Assembly (NCBI GenBank): GCA_964560875.1 | Contig: CAZLMW010000211.1 | Location: forward strand, 1-7,258 | From: CAZLMW01 sp964560875 | GTDB taxonomy: Bacteria > Myxococcota_A > UBA9042 | Length of the DNA stretch: 7,258 bases | Direction: 5' to 3' | Shown: piece by piece, positions 1-6,255 of the stretch | Layout: each line of letters starts with the position of its first letter | Position numbering within the stretch: the stretch's first letter is position 1 | Made by a program: the position numbers and the translations under genes | Notes under the pieces: generated by a model | What the model was told of the DNA's origin: nothing | Databases searched by the model: none | What the model saw: the letters and a program-made list of their open reading frames with translations, nothing else

Positions 1-312
1 CTCCACTTTCTTGCCGTCGAGCCGGAAAACTTTGGCTTCGAGGCCGGTCCCCAACCAGAGCTTGGAGCCGTCGCGAACCCAACAGTGGATGAAGGCTGCG
101 GGGACCTCGTGACGGACCAGCTTCGGCGCCACGGACAAGCCGAGCGTTTGGTGCAGCGAGAGGCCCTTGAGGCGACCCTTGGCGAAGTCGGCGCCGTCCG
201 CGAAGTGCCAGTCGCTCGGCTGACTCGCCTCGACGGGAGCGGCCAACCAGGATGCAGCCGCACAGACGGCGGCGGCCAAGACCAGCGCGGAGGTGGAGGT
301 GCTCTTCAGCAT
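1..312 (-). CDS. Signal-peptide protein, probable beta-propeller start (3' end outside window)
   Basis: The 5' 104 codons of a minus-strand gene are visible; the frame is open to the left edge. It starts at an ATG (310-312) with a GGAG Shine-Dalgarno 6 nt upstream. Residues 1-29 look like a Sec signal peptide: a short polar start with Lys3, an Ala/Val/Leu-rich core, and a likely cleavage site near APVEAS. The mature part has aromatic/Gly segments ending in LWLGTGLEAKVFRLDG, which reads like one blade of a propeller repeat of the type 'W-x-GTG-x-GKVFRLD'. It follows the S55 protease-like gene by 69 bp in the same orientation, so the two are probably co-transcribed and both exported. The propeller assignment rests on this single blade-like motif and is an inference; no catalytic residues can be identified. 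It could equally be another beta-rich secreted protein. Confidence 0.75.
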   Translation of the reverse strand, partial: MLKSTSTSALVLAAAVCAAASWLAAPVEASQPSDWHFADGADFAKGRLKGLSLHQTLGLSVAPKLVRHEVPAAFIHCWVRDGSKLWLGTGLEAKVFRLDGKKVE

Positions 313-318
313 TCGATG

Positions 319-322
319 CTCC
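319..322 (-). promoter_or_regulatory. Shine-Dalgarno for the partial secreted protein
   Basis: The minus strand reads GGAG here, 6 nt before the ATG at 312. The same GGAG plus 6-7 nt spacing occurs at the plus-strand genes at 2453, 3287 and 4029, which supports these start choices. Confidence 0.6.
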
Positions 323-381
323 GTCGTGACGAAAGCAGGGGCGGGTGTCCACACGTTCGGGTTGTGCCCGAACGGGGTCGC

Positions 382-2229
382 TCAGTTTGTGTTTCGGACC
401 TTGAGTTCAACGTAGGCGCTGCCGTTGATGGCCCACGCCACGTCCTTGGTCGTGCGAATGGTCTGCTTGCCGGTGCGTGTCATGCGGCGATGACCGCTCA
501 GCTCGTCCAGCACACCGATCGGCAAGTCGGTGAGGCGTTCACCGCGGATCATCCAGCTCGGATCGGGCAACGAGATCACCGCGGCGAGCCGATTGCGCGG
601 CACGTAGTAGCGCACGTTGGCGAGGTAGTCGTTGATGTTCATCGGCAGTGTCTTCTCCCGAAGACGCCGCGACTCCGGGCCGATCCACACGCGGATCTTC
701 TCGCCGGCGAGGTCGAGCGGGATCTTCGGCAGCGTAAGCGGGACGAACGCCTTCTTGCTGTTGGGGCGCATGAACTCGACGCGCACCGTCACCTCGTCGC
801 CAACATCGACCTCGTGAACGGGTACGTGGATCGCTTCGATGAAGCCGAGCGGGCGCGTGTCTCGCAGTTCCATGTCCACGACGATGCGTTCGACGCGCAA
901 ACGCTTGAAACCGTTGAAGACCAGGGCCTTGCTTAGCTTGCTGATCAGCGCCCTGACGTCGTACATCCGCGACGTTCCCGCCAGACCGACATAGTGCTCG
1001 TTGAGTTCGATCGGCTTGTAGGGCTTCTCGAGCTCGTAGCGGACCTTCAGCTTGACCGACGCGTTCTGCGCGATTGGCTCCGTTACCCGCAGCGCATTGC
1101 CCACGACAAGGCTCGCAGCGAGGGGGAAGAAGAAGGGCTCGTCGACGATCTCGACGTTCCAGAGCTTGTTGACCTTGGTCTCGGGGCGCCGCACGCGAAC
1201 CTGCACGGGGACCATAGCGGCGCGCGGGCCAATGCGTCCGGCGACGGCGGGCTGCCGATCCTGGTCCAGGACACCGTTGGAGCGCAGCGGAACGCCCATT
1301 TTGAAGCTCATCATCTGCGACGACAGGATCCACACGATGTGGGCGCCGCCGACCGGCAGGTGGATCTGCCCGAGGCCTTTGAACGGGTGACCGAAAGCGA
1401 TGAACTTGTCGCCGCGAACCCAGGTGACCGTGCCGACGCCGCTGATGTTCATGTCGCCGCGGACGAGACTGAGCGAGAGGGCGCTGCCCGGCTCCAGCGG
1501 GGGCGAAGGCTTGTCGAGGGCGGTTGACCCGGCCGCTGCCGCCATCGGCGTGAATCCAAAAGGCGCGAAATCGGTGCGCATCGCGTTGACGATTTCGGGG
1601 TGAAAGCCGGCGACGGCGAGCGGCATGGTGACAGGTCGCATGGTGCCGTTTCCGTAGCCGGGGACGTCGACGGATGCGCGGCGGATGCGCGGCGGGGGCA
1701 TGATGCGCTGATTGCGCGGCGGCTTGATGCGCTTGCGGTCGAGCTCGGGGAGCATGTCGCGAATCGGGGTGACACCTGCGACCGGGTCCTTGTTGTATGG
1801 GAAGCCGTAGGACAACGCGCCGATCAGAACGTCGCCCTTTGCGGTCTTGACGTAGATCGGGCTGCCGCTCATGCCCGCGATGATGCCGCTGTGCTCCAGG
1901 TTCAGACCCGAGCAGCGGATCATGATCATGTCCTGGTCGGGCAGCTTGTTGTAGAGCACGCCGATGATCTCGACGCCGAATTTCTCGACCTTCGTGCCGC
2001 GCATGACGGTGAGGCCGTAGCCCTTCATGCCGGGCTTCAGATCGCGCGACGACATCGTCACGGGGGCGTTGGACTTCCGTCGCTTGGCCGCGGCGGAGAC
2101 AGGCACCAGGAGCGCGAAAACCAGCGCGGCGACCAAGACAGAACACAACACCCGGGCAGACCGCAACACGCGGACAGAGGTGGTCGATGCGTTCCGGAGG
2201 CGGATGGGCATAGATGAGGCGATCGGCAT
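382..2229 (-). CDS. Exported SpoIVB-type (peptidase S55) domain protein
   Basis: About 615 residues if the ATG at 2229 is used. An in-frame ATG at 2211 gives 609 and a TTG at 2325 gives 647; none has a clear Shine-Dalgarno. The two ATGs are preferred because they place an ordinary signal peptide at the N terminus. From the 2229 start: basic n-region, hydrophobic core at about 27-48 ending VSAAA before a KRRK stretch; then an S55-like segment from about residue 60 (LKPGMKGYGLTV) to GMSGSPIY at 119-126 with candidate nucleophile Ser121; then VAGVTPIRDML. A Pro/Arg-rich linker follows (about 166-184). A second conserved segment (about 245-312) contains AFGHPF with candidate His281. The remaining ~300 residues look beta-rich and unassigned. 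B. subtilis SpoIVB is a serine protease that signals across a membrane in sporulation; sporulation is not implied here, since proteins of this type occur in many non-spore-formers. Protease activity is inferred; an Asp of the triad is not evident. Confidence 0.85.
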   Translation of the reverse strand: MPIASSMPIRLRNASTTSVRVLRSARVLCSVLVAALVFALLVPVSAAAKRRKSNAPVTMSSRDLKPGMKGYGLTVMRGTKVEKFGVEIIGVLYNKLPDQDMIMIRCSGLNLEHSGIIAGMSGSPIYVKTAKGDVLIGALSYGFPYNKDPVAGVTPIRDMLPELDRKRIKPPRNQRIMPPPRIRRASVDVPGYGNGTMRPVTMPLAVAGFHPEIVNAMRTDFAPFGFTPMAAAAGSTALDKPSPPLEPGSALSLSLVRGDMNISGVGTVTWVRGDKFIAFGHPFKGLGQIHLPVGGAHIVWILSSQMMSFKMGVPLRSNGVLDQDRQPAVAGRIGPRAAMVPVQVRVRRPETKVNKLWNVEIVDEPFFFPLAASLVVGNALRVTEPIAQNASVKLKVRYELEKPYKPIELNEHYVGLAGTSRMYDVRALISKLSKALVFNGFKRLRVERIVVDMELRDTRPLGFIEAIHVPVHEVDVGDEVTVRVEFMRPNSKKAFVPLTLPKIPLDLAGEKIRVWIGPESRRLREKTLPMNINDYLANVRYYVPRNRLAAVISLPDPSWMIRGERLTDLPIGVLDELSGHRRMTRTGKQTIRTTKDVAWAINGSAYVELKVRNTN

Positions 2230-2452
2230 GGGCGGCAGCAACCGTAGGGCGGCAGGTGGGTCCGTGGGCGAGTTCGCGTCCAGGCCGCCGTGGGATGGTG
2301 GCGCAGTTGCGACGTGAGTCTGCAACAGCCGTGGACAGAAAGAAATGCCGTGCGCAGGGCAACTTGCAGCAAGCGCCGCACGTGATGACGAGGGCGGGTA
2401 GACGCTCGCGTCAGGCAGCCGCTACCTTTCGACGTCTGTTCCGGAGACCACC
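2230..2452. other. Divergent intergenic region, shared promoter zone
   Basis: This region separates the minus-strand S55 protease gene from the plus-strand amidotransferase operon, so promoters for both are expected in it. I see no convincing -35/-10 pair, inverted repeat or riboswitch-like structure. Part of it (up to 2325) could be coding if the S55 gene starts at its upstream TTG. Confidence 0.4.
2443..2446 (+). promoter_or_regulatory. Shine-Dalgarno that fixes a TTG start
   Basis: GGAG lies 6 nt before the TTG at 2453. It decides the start of the first amidotransferase, since there is no in-frame ATG near the N terminus before residue 16 and the paralogue downstream uses the same arrangement. 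Confidence 0.65.
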
Positions 2453-3172
2453 TTGCGCCCGCTCTTGTTGCTGCAATGTCGCAACCCCGACGATCCGATG
2501 CGCCAGCACGAGATCGAGTGCTTCGTGTGGCATAGCGGTGTCGCGCGGGACGCGATCTCGGTCATCAACGTGCCCGAACGTATGCCCGATCGCGAGGACA
2601 TCCAGCGCTGCAGCGGCGTGCTGATGGGCGGCTCGGGGGACTACAGCAGTCTCGACGACGAGCATTGGATCGACGGCCTGATCGACTTTTGCCGCGATGA
2701 GCTGATCGCGAACGGTAAGCCGACGTTCGCAAGCTGTTTCGGATTTCAAATCCTGGTGCGAGCGGTCGGCGGCGTGATGATTCGCGACCCGGCGAAGACC
2801 GAATTCGGCACGTACGATCTCGAGCTCACGGTGCCGGCGCGCAACGATCCGATCTTCGGCGACCTGCCGCGCGTCTTTCCCGCCCAGGTGGGCCACCACG
2901 ACCGCGCCAGGTGGGTCCCCGAGCACGTGCGCACCCTCGCGAGCACACCGCTATGTCCGATCCATGCTTTCCGCATTGGCGAGCTGCCGATCTGGGCCAC
3001 GCAGTTCCATCCGGAGCTGACGATGGACGACCTGAAGCTGCGCTACTCGTACTACCAGCACTACGCCGATGACGTCGGCGACGCGCAACCGACGATGGGC
3101 GAGAGCCAGGCGGCGTCGACGCTGCTTGCCCGCTTTGTGCAGTGGCTTCAGACCGCCGAAGGTGAAAGATAG
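2453..3172 (+). CDS. Class I glutamine amidotransferase, first of two tandem paralogues
   Basis: A 239-residue stand-alone GATase1 domain that starts at TTG behind a GGAG. Enzymes of this class hydrolyse glutamine and hand ammonia to a partner synthetase; some relatives act on glutamyl conjugates. Visible elements: N-terminal strand RPLLLLQCR followed by DDPMRQHEIECF; GGSGDYSS (about 59-66) as the substrate-side Gly-rich loop; nucleophile elbow FASCFGFQ with Cys95; and WATQFHPEL with His186 and Glu188 completing the Cys-His-Glu triad. The usual G-x-C at the elbow is A-x-C here (Ala93), unlike the paralogue. A GHHD segment precedes the C-terminal half. No synthetase domain is fused or adjacent, so the acceptor is unknown; similarity to the amidotransferase part of GMP synthase is at the fold level only. 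It heads a probable operon with a second amidotransferase (114-bp gap) and a Ser/Thr kinase. Confidence 0.9.
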   Translation: MRPLLLLQCRNPDDPMRQHEIECFVWHSGVARDAISVINVPERMPDREDIQRCSGVLMGGSGDYSSLDDEHWIDGLIDFCRDELIANGKPTFASCFGFQILVRAVGGVMIRDPAKTEFGTYDLELTVPARNDPIFGDLPRVFPAQVGHHDRARWVPEHVRTLASTPLCPIHAFRIGELPIWATQFHPELTMDDLKLRYSYYQHYADDVGDAQPTMGESQAASTLLARFVQWLQTAEGER

Positions 3173-3286
3173 AGACGCGCTGTACGCGGGCCGCGCGGAC
3201 CCGTGGCAACCGATTCGATTCCGCGCGCGTGGTGGGGTATCGTCGCGCTCCTCCGCACCCGTTCACCGCATCGTTGGAGCCCCCCA
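3173..3286 (+). other. Spacer between tandem amidotransferases
   Basis: A 114-bp gap, longer than the one before the kinase. It holds a short imperfect hairpin (arms CGGG/CCCG around 3187-3203) without a T-run, so it is not a convincing terminator. The second gene's Shine-Dalgarno is at its 3' end. An internal promoter is possible but none is recognisable. Confidence 0.4.
3276..3279 (+). promoter_or_regulatory. Shine-Dalgarno that fixes a second TTG start
   Basis: GGAG lies 7 nt before the TTG at 3287. The encoded N terminus from this TTG aligns residue for residue with the first paralogue, whereas the in-frame upstream extension has no counterpart in it. Confidence 0.65.
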
Positions 3287-4015
3287 TTGAAGCCCTTCCT
3301 GCTGTTGCAAGCGCGGATGTCAAACGATCCGATGCGCGATCATGAGCACGGTTGTTTCGCAGCGGCGCTCGGCGTTTCGGAGGACGACATCGCGGCCGTC
3401 GACATCGTGAGGACGCCTCCGACCGCGGAGATCCTTGAAGGCGTCAAAGCCGTCCTGATCGGCGGTTCGGGCAGCTTCAGCGCGCGCGGCAATGAGCCGT
3501 GGCTGCAGACCACCACCGCTTTCTTGCGCGAGGATGTCATCGGCGCGGGCAGACCGATGTTTGGCGTGTGTTTTGGGTTGCAGTTGCTCGGTCGCACGTT
3601 GGGCGTCGATGTGATTCACGATCCCGATCGACGCGAAGTCGGGACGTTCGAGGTCGAGGTTTTCGAGGCCGCGCAGTCGTGCGAGCTGTTCAACGGCCTG
3701 CCCAAGCGCATGTTGGTGCAGCAGGGGCATAACGACCGCATCGTCGCCCTCCCGGAAGGGACAACGCACCTCGCGACCAGCGAACGCGCGTCCGTCCAGG
3801 CGATGAAGGTGATCGGCAAGCCGGTGTGGGCGACGCAGTTTCACCCCGAACTCAGCCGCCGCGACAACGCGATGCGGTACAAGCGCTACATCTCGGCGTA
3901 CGGCGGCGGAAGCCCGCAGCCCGACGACCCGGTGATGAGCTCACTGCGTGACACCCCGAGCGCCACCGACCTGCTGCGTCGCTTCGGTCAATTGGTGCTC
4001 GACAACCGGATCTGA
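3287..4015 (+). CDS. Class I glutamine amidotransferase, second of two tandem paralogues
   Basis: A 242-residue GATase1 domain, paralogous to the gene just upstream. The TTG start is chosen from its GGAG and because KPFLLLQAR...NDPMRDHEHGCF then matches the first copy without gaps. GGSGSFSARG (about 59-68) is the Gly-rich loop. The nucleophile elbow is canonical, FGVCFGLQLLG, with Cys95. QQGHNDRI is followed by WATQFHPEL with His186 and Glu188. Catalytic residues fall at the same numbers as in the first copy, so the two are colinear over the whole catalytic core; they differ mainly in the C-terminal 40-50 residues. This points to an old tandem duplication with kept geometry and diverged surface. 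The acceptor substrate is unknown and no synthetase is nearby. The kinase gene's ribosome site begins 4 nt after this stop, so translation of the two is probably coupled. Confidence 0.9.
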   Translation: MKPFLLLQARMSNDPMRDHEHGCFAAALGVSEDDIAAVDIVRTPPTAEILEGVKAVLIGGSGSFSARGNEPWLQTTTAFLREDVIGAGRPMFGVCFGLQLLGRTLGVDVIHDPDRREVGTFEVEVFEAAQSCELFNGLPKRMLVQQGHNDRIVALPEGTTHLATSERASVQAMKVIGKPVWATQFHPELSRRDNAMRYKRYISAYGGGSPQPDDPVMSSLRDTPSATDLLRRFGQLVLDNRI

Positions 4016-4018
4016 GCC

Positions 4019-4022
4019 GGAG
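4019..4022 (+). promoter_or_regulatory. Shine-Dalgarno favouring a GTG start for the kinase
   Basis: GGAG lies 6 nt before GTG at 4029, the same spacing as its neighbours. The alternative ATG at 4056 has only a weak GAG upstream. Homologues might still begin at the ATG, close to the zinc ribbon. Confidence 0.5.
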
Positions 4023-4028
4023 CGCTGC

Positions 4029-5939
4029 GTGAACGCGGCACCACCGAGCGAATCGATGGCCGACGAAAAGACCCGCTACTGTCCCCGCTGCGGTCACGAA
4101 ACCGACGATCCGTATTGCCCCAACGACGGCACGGCGACCGTCAGCCACGAGATCGCGGGCCCGGCGGCGCTCGCATCGTTTTCAGCCGGCTCGATTATCG
4201 ACGGTCGGTATCGCGTGCTGCACGAGCTCGGCCGCGGCGGGTTTGGCGCCGTCTATGCCGCTGAACACACGGGCACAGGCCAGGAAATCGCGCTGAAGGT
4301 GATGCTCGTTGGTGGCGCAGATGCCGACCGCGCCGCTGTGCGCCGTTTCTACAAGGAAGCCCAGGTTACGGCGCGCTTGAGGCACCCCAACACCGTGCGT
4401 GTGTTCGACGTCGCCCAGACCGATGAAGGCGCGCTGTACATCGCGATGGAGCTGCTCAACGGCCCCACGCTCGAGGACGTGCTGCGGGATCTCGGCGCCC
4501 AGGGCACGGCGATGACCGAGAGGCAGGCGCTCGACATCGCGATTCCGGCGCTGCGAAGCCTCGGTGAAGCGCACGCCATGGACCTGGTCCACCGCGACCT
4601 GAAGCCCGCCAACATCATGCTGAGCGAGGTGATCGACGACGATCCAATCGTCAAGGTGCTCGACTTCGGCATCGCCAGGACACGCGACTCGTCGCTGACC
4701 GGGCAGGGAACGGCGCTCGGCACCCCCGCATACATGAGCCCCGAACAGTGCCTCGGCCGCACGGTCGACGGGCGGTCGGACATCTACGCGCTCGGCGTGA
4801 TCATCTACCGCTGCCTGGCGGGACGGACGCCCTTTGACGACCGCAACCCTCTGACAATCATGTACAAGCACGCGCATGAGCCCCCCAAGGAGCTGATCAC
4901 ACAGGCGAAAAGCGCTGTGACGCCCGGGTTGAACGCGTGCGTCATGAGGGCGCTGTCCAAGAAGGTCGAGGACCGATTCGCGTCGGCCAAGGACATGCGA
5001 GCCGCGCTCACCGCCGTTCGCGAGGGGACCTGGCGCGCGGATATGGACGGTCAGGACGCTGCTTCAACGGCGACGCTGGCCCGAGCTGTAGCGCAATCCG
5101 AACGGCCGCTTCCGCCGGGTGACACGGTTCCATACGGGGAAGACGCGCTCAGCGACACCGAAGCGTTGTCGATCCTCGATGGCGACACAGCCGACGCGCT
5201 CGAGCAACGCGGTCGCACCGTCGCGTACGTCGATGACGCCGGCAACGAGTCGCAATCCGCCGCGACGATGGCCCAACCCGCGCTGTCCGAGGCGTTGGCC
5301 GCAAGCGCCCCCGCACCCAGCCACCCCGAGACCGCCGAAGTCGCGCTGCCGGCCGGCGGGTTGGGCAGCTCCGAGTCCGAAGCCAGCAAGAGCAACGGCA
5401 TGAAGATCGCGATGCTGGTCGTTGGCGGGCTGGCTGCGTTCGCGGGCGTGGCGCTGGTCTTGAGCAGCGGCGGAACCACGGACGACGATGCGGCCGCGAG
5501 CGGCGTGGTCAAGGAGTCCAAGGCGGCCGCCGGACAAGCTCAAGCCCCGACCAACAAGCCGGAGAACGCGCCTGGCGGCAAGGGGAAGGCGGCGAAGGAA
5601 TCTGCCGCAGAGCCAGCGGCTGTCGAGCCGAAGGTCCAACCGGACGCAGGTGGCAACACCGTCGTGACCAAAGCCGAAGCGGATGCCGGCACGACCGGTG
5701 CAGACGCGGAATCGACGGTGGCAGCCAAGCCGAAGCAGCCGGCGGCCAAACCGGCCAAGAACGCACGGAAAGAACGCCGCAAGGCGCGCCGAGGACGGCG
5801 TGCACGAACCAAGCGAGCGGCCGCGCCGCCACCACCGCCGGTCCGTGTTGCCGCGCCACCGCCACCACCGCCGCGACCCAAACCGCAGCCTAAACCCAAG
5901 CCCAAACCCAAACCGACGCGACCCATCGCGCTGGATTAG
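4029..5939 (+). CDS. Zinc-ribbon Ser/Thr protein kinase with TM segment and proline-rich tail
   Basis: 636 residues from the GTG at 4029 (627 from the ATG at 4056). Order of parts from the GTG: zinc-ribbon-like YCPRCGHE...YCPND at 17-33 (Cys18, Cys21, Cys30; Asp33 stands where a fourth Cys would be); Hanks-type kinase domain at about 61-327 with glycine loop GRGGFGAVY, ATP lysine in ALKV (Lys90), catalytic HRDLKPAN (Asp190), DFG at 212-214, GTPAYMSPE activation-segment end and DGRSDIYALG. All core catalytic residues are present, so it should be active. An acidic/Ala-rich linker leads to one hydrophobic segment (about 458-480), then an Ala/Lys-rich stretch, an Arg-rich block (RKERRKARRGRRARTKR) and PPPPP, PPPPPP and Lys-Pro repeats. 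The kinase would face the cytoplasm and the tail the periplasm. No PASTA, PEGA or TPR sensor is visible. It is the last gene of the amidotransferase operon; substrates are unknown. Confidence 0.92.
   Translation: MNAAPPSESMADEKTRYCPRCGHETDDPYCPNDGTATVSHEIAGPAALASFSAGSIIDGRYRVLHELGRGGFGAVYAAEHTGTGQEIALKVMLVGGADADRAAVRRFYKEAQVTARLRHPNTVRVFDVAQTDEGALYIAMELLNGPTLEDVLRDLGAQGTAMTERQALDIAIPALRSLGEAHAMDLVHRDLKPANIMLSEVIDDDPIVKVLDFGIARTRDSSLTGQGTALGTPAYMSPEQCLGRTVDGRSDIYALGVIIYRCLAGRTPFDDRNPLTIMYKHAHEPPKELITQAKSAVTPGLNACVMRALSKKVEDRFASAKDMRAALTAVREGTWRADMDGQDAASTATLARAVAQSERPLPPGDTVPYGEDALSDTEALSILDGDTADALEQRGRTVAYVDDAGNESQSAATMAQPALSEALAASAPAPSHPETAEVALPAGGLGSSESEASKSNGMKIAMLVVGGLAAFAGVALVLSSGGTTDDDAAASGVVKESKAAAGQAQAPTNKPENAPGGKGKAAKESAAEPAAVEPKVQPDAGGNTVVTKAEADAGTTGADAESTVAAKPKQPAAKPAKNARKERRKARRGRRARTKRAAAPPPPPVRVAAPPPPPPRPKPQPKPKPKPKPTRPIALD
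5826..5915 (+). repeat. In-frame low-complexity proline and Lys-Pro codon repeat
   Basis: The 3' end of the kinase gene is a run of CCN codons (two poly-Pro blocks, 5826-5840 and 5856-5873) followed by alternating Lys/Pro codons to about 5915. The unit length is 3 or 6 nt, as expected for replication slippage, so copy number may vary between strains without breaking the frame. Confidence 0.75.
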
Positions 5940-6023
5940 AGGGCCGAACCGCAATGCTTCTGGGCGCTTTGTTCCTGTTACGTTGGGGGCGCTGAGGGGC
6001 GTTCCGCGCGGCGGCGATGGTGC
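5940..6023. other. Spacer after the kinase gene
   Basis: 84 nt between the kinase stop and the first repeat copy. No gene and no hairpin with a T-run is seen, so the operon's terminator is not identified. The gene-free stretch extends through the repeat to the vapB start at 6262. Confidence 0.4.
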
Positions 6024-6204
6024 ACGGCGGCAAGGGGGTCTGACCCTTTCATATTACTTTTTCCAACGTAGGAACACGGGCGTTCGTGTGCTTGGATGAA
6101 AATGTAATATGCAAGGGTCCGTCCCCCGATCGCTTCACACACACCGTCCGAAGGGACCCTCTCAGTCACACGTTTCGACAGAAATTCCGCGTTCGCCCGA
6201 TCAC
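6024..6204. repeat. ~180-bp direct repeat, copy 1 (REP/REPIN-like)
   Basis: Starts at ACGGCGGCAAGGGGG and matches 7034-7212. The first 119 nt (6024-6142) differ at one base only (C6112 versus A7122). The remaining ~60 nt are clearly related but carry several substitutions and small indels. AT-rich arms stand out from the GC-rich surroundings, a sign of a separate origin. Together with copy 2 it brackets the vapBC pair in direct orientation. Confidence 0.9.
6034..6127. repeat. 94-nt imperfect palindrome inside repeat copy 1
   Basis: 30-nt outer arms (6034-6063 and 6098-6127) pair at 26 of 30 positions. Inside lie CCAA/TTGG (6063-6066/6092-6095) and an ACACG/CGTGT stem (6074-6078/6085-6089) with a 6-nt loop, so nearly the whole unit can fold into one long hairpin. 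The left end itself contains GGGTCTGACCC, a small perfect dyad; the right end has the matching GGGTCCGTCCC. Two small end hairpins in inverted orientation are the layout of REPIN-type elements. Confidence 0.85.
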
Positions 6205-6226
6205 TCAAGGGGCGACGGCCATCGCA

Positions 6227-6255
6227 TTGACATGCGAAGCACATGCACACATGCT
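6227..6255 (+). promoter_or_regulatory. Candidate vapBC promoter
   Basis: A perfect TTGACA -35 box (6227-6232), a 17-nt spacer and a weak -10, CATGCT (6250-6255, 3 of 6 consensus bases). Transcription would begin close to 6262, at or next to the vapB ATG, which fits the lack of any Shine-Dalgarno there. The -10 is poor, so this is tentative. Confidence 0.45.

Noticed and set aside
85..936. Plus-strand ORF of 283 codons at the left end
   Set aside because: Antisense to the partial secreted gene and the S55 gene 3' end; low-complexity Arg/Asp/Val composition typical of GC-rich shadow frames.
1600..2217. Plus-strand ORF of 205 codons
   Set aside because: Lies wholly antisense to the S55 gene; composition dominated by Asp/Arg/His/Ala with no recognisable domain.
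539..2362. Long minus-strand ORF of 607 codons overlapping the S55 protease gene
   Set aside because: It is a frame shadow: the product is Arg/Pro/His-rich with no motif, while the overlapping frame has a signal peptide and S55 motifs.
3187..3203. Hairpin between the amidotransferase genes as a terminator
   Set aside because: The stem is short with a mismatch and is not followed by a T-run.
3203..3286. N-terminal extension of the second amidotransferase
   Set aside because: It has no counterpart in the paralogue and no Shine-Dalgarno, whereas TTG 3287 has both supports.
3948..4028. Upstream extension of the kinase frame overlapping the second amidotransferase
   Set aside because: It would overlap the amidotransferase C terminus by over 60 nt, and GTG 4029 has a well-placed GGAG.
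5064..5954. Minus-strand ORF of 296 codons opposite the kinase tail
   Set aside because: Its Gly/Phe/Leu/Arg repeats are the reverse reading of the Pro and Lys-Pro codons of the kinase gene.
6034..6127. Palindrome as a dedicated rho-independent terminator of the kinase operon
   Set aside because: The stem ends in C-rich rather than T-rich sequence, and an almost identical copy sits downstream of vapC in the same orientation, so it is better explained as a repeat element, though it might slow transcription.
5978..6250. Minus-strand small ORF through repeat copy 1, sharing about 40 residues with an ORF in copy 2 (to 7227)
   Set aside because: The shared peptide follows from the DNA repeat. 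The two frames have different N- and C-terminal flanks and no shared start or ribosome site. The one 3-nt indel that keeps frame is weak evidence for translation.
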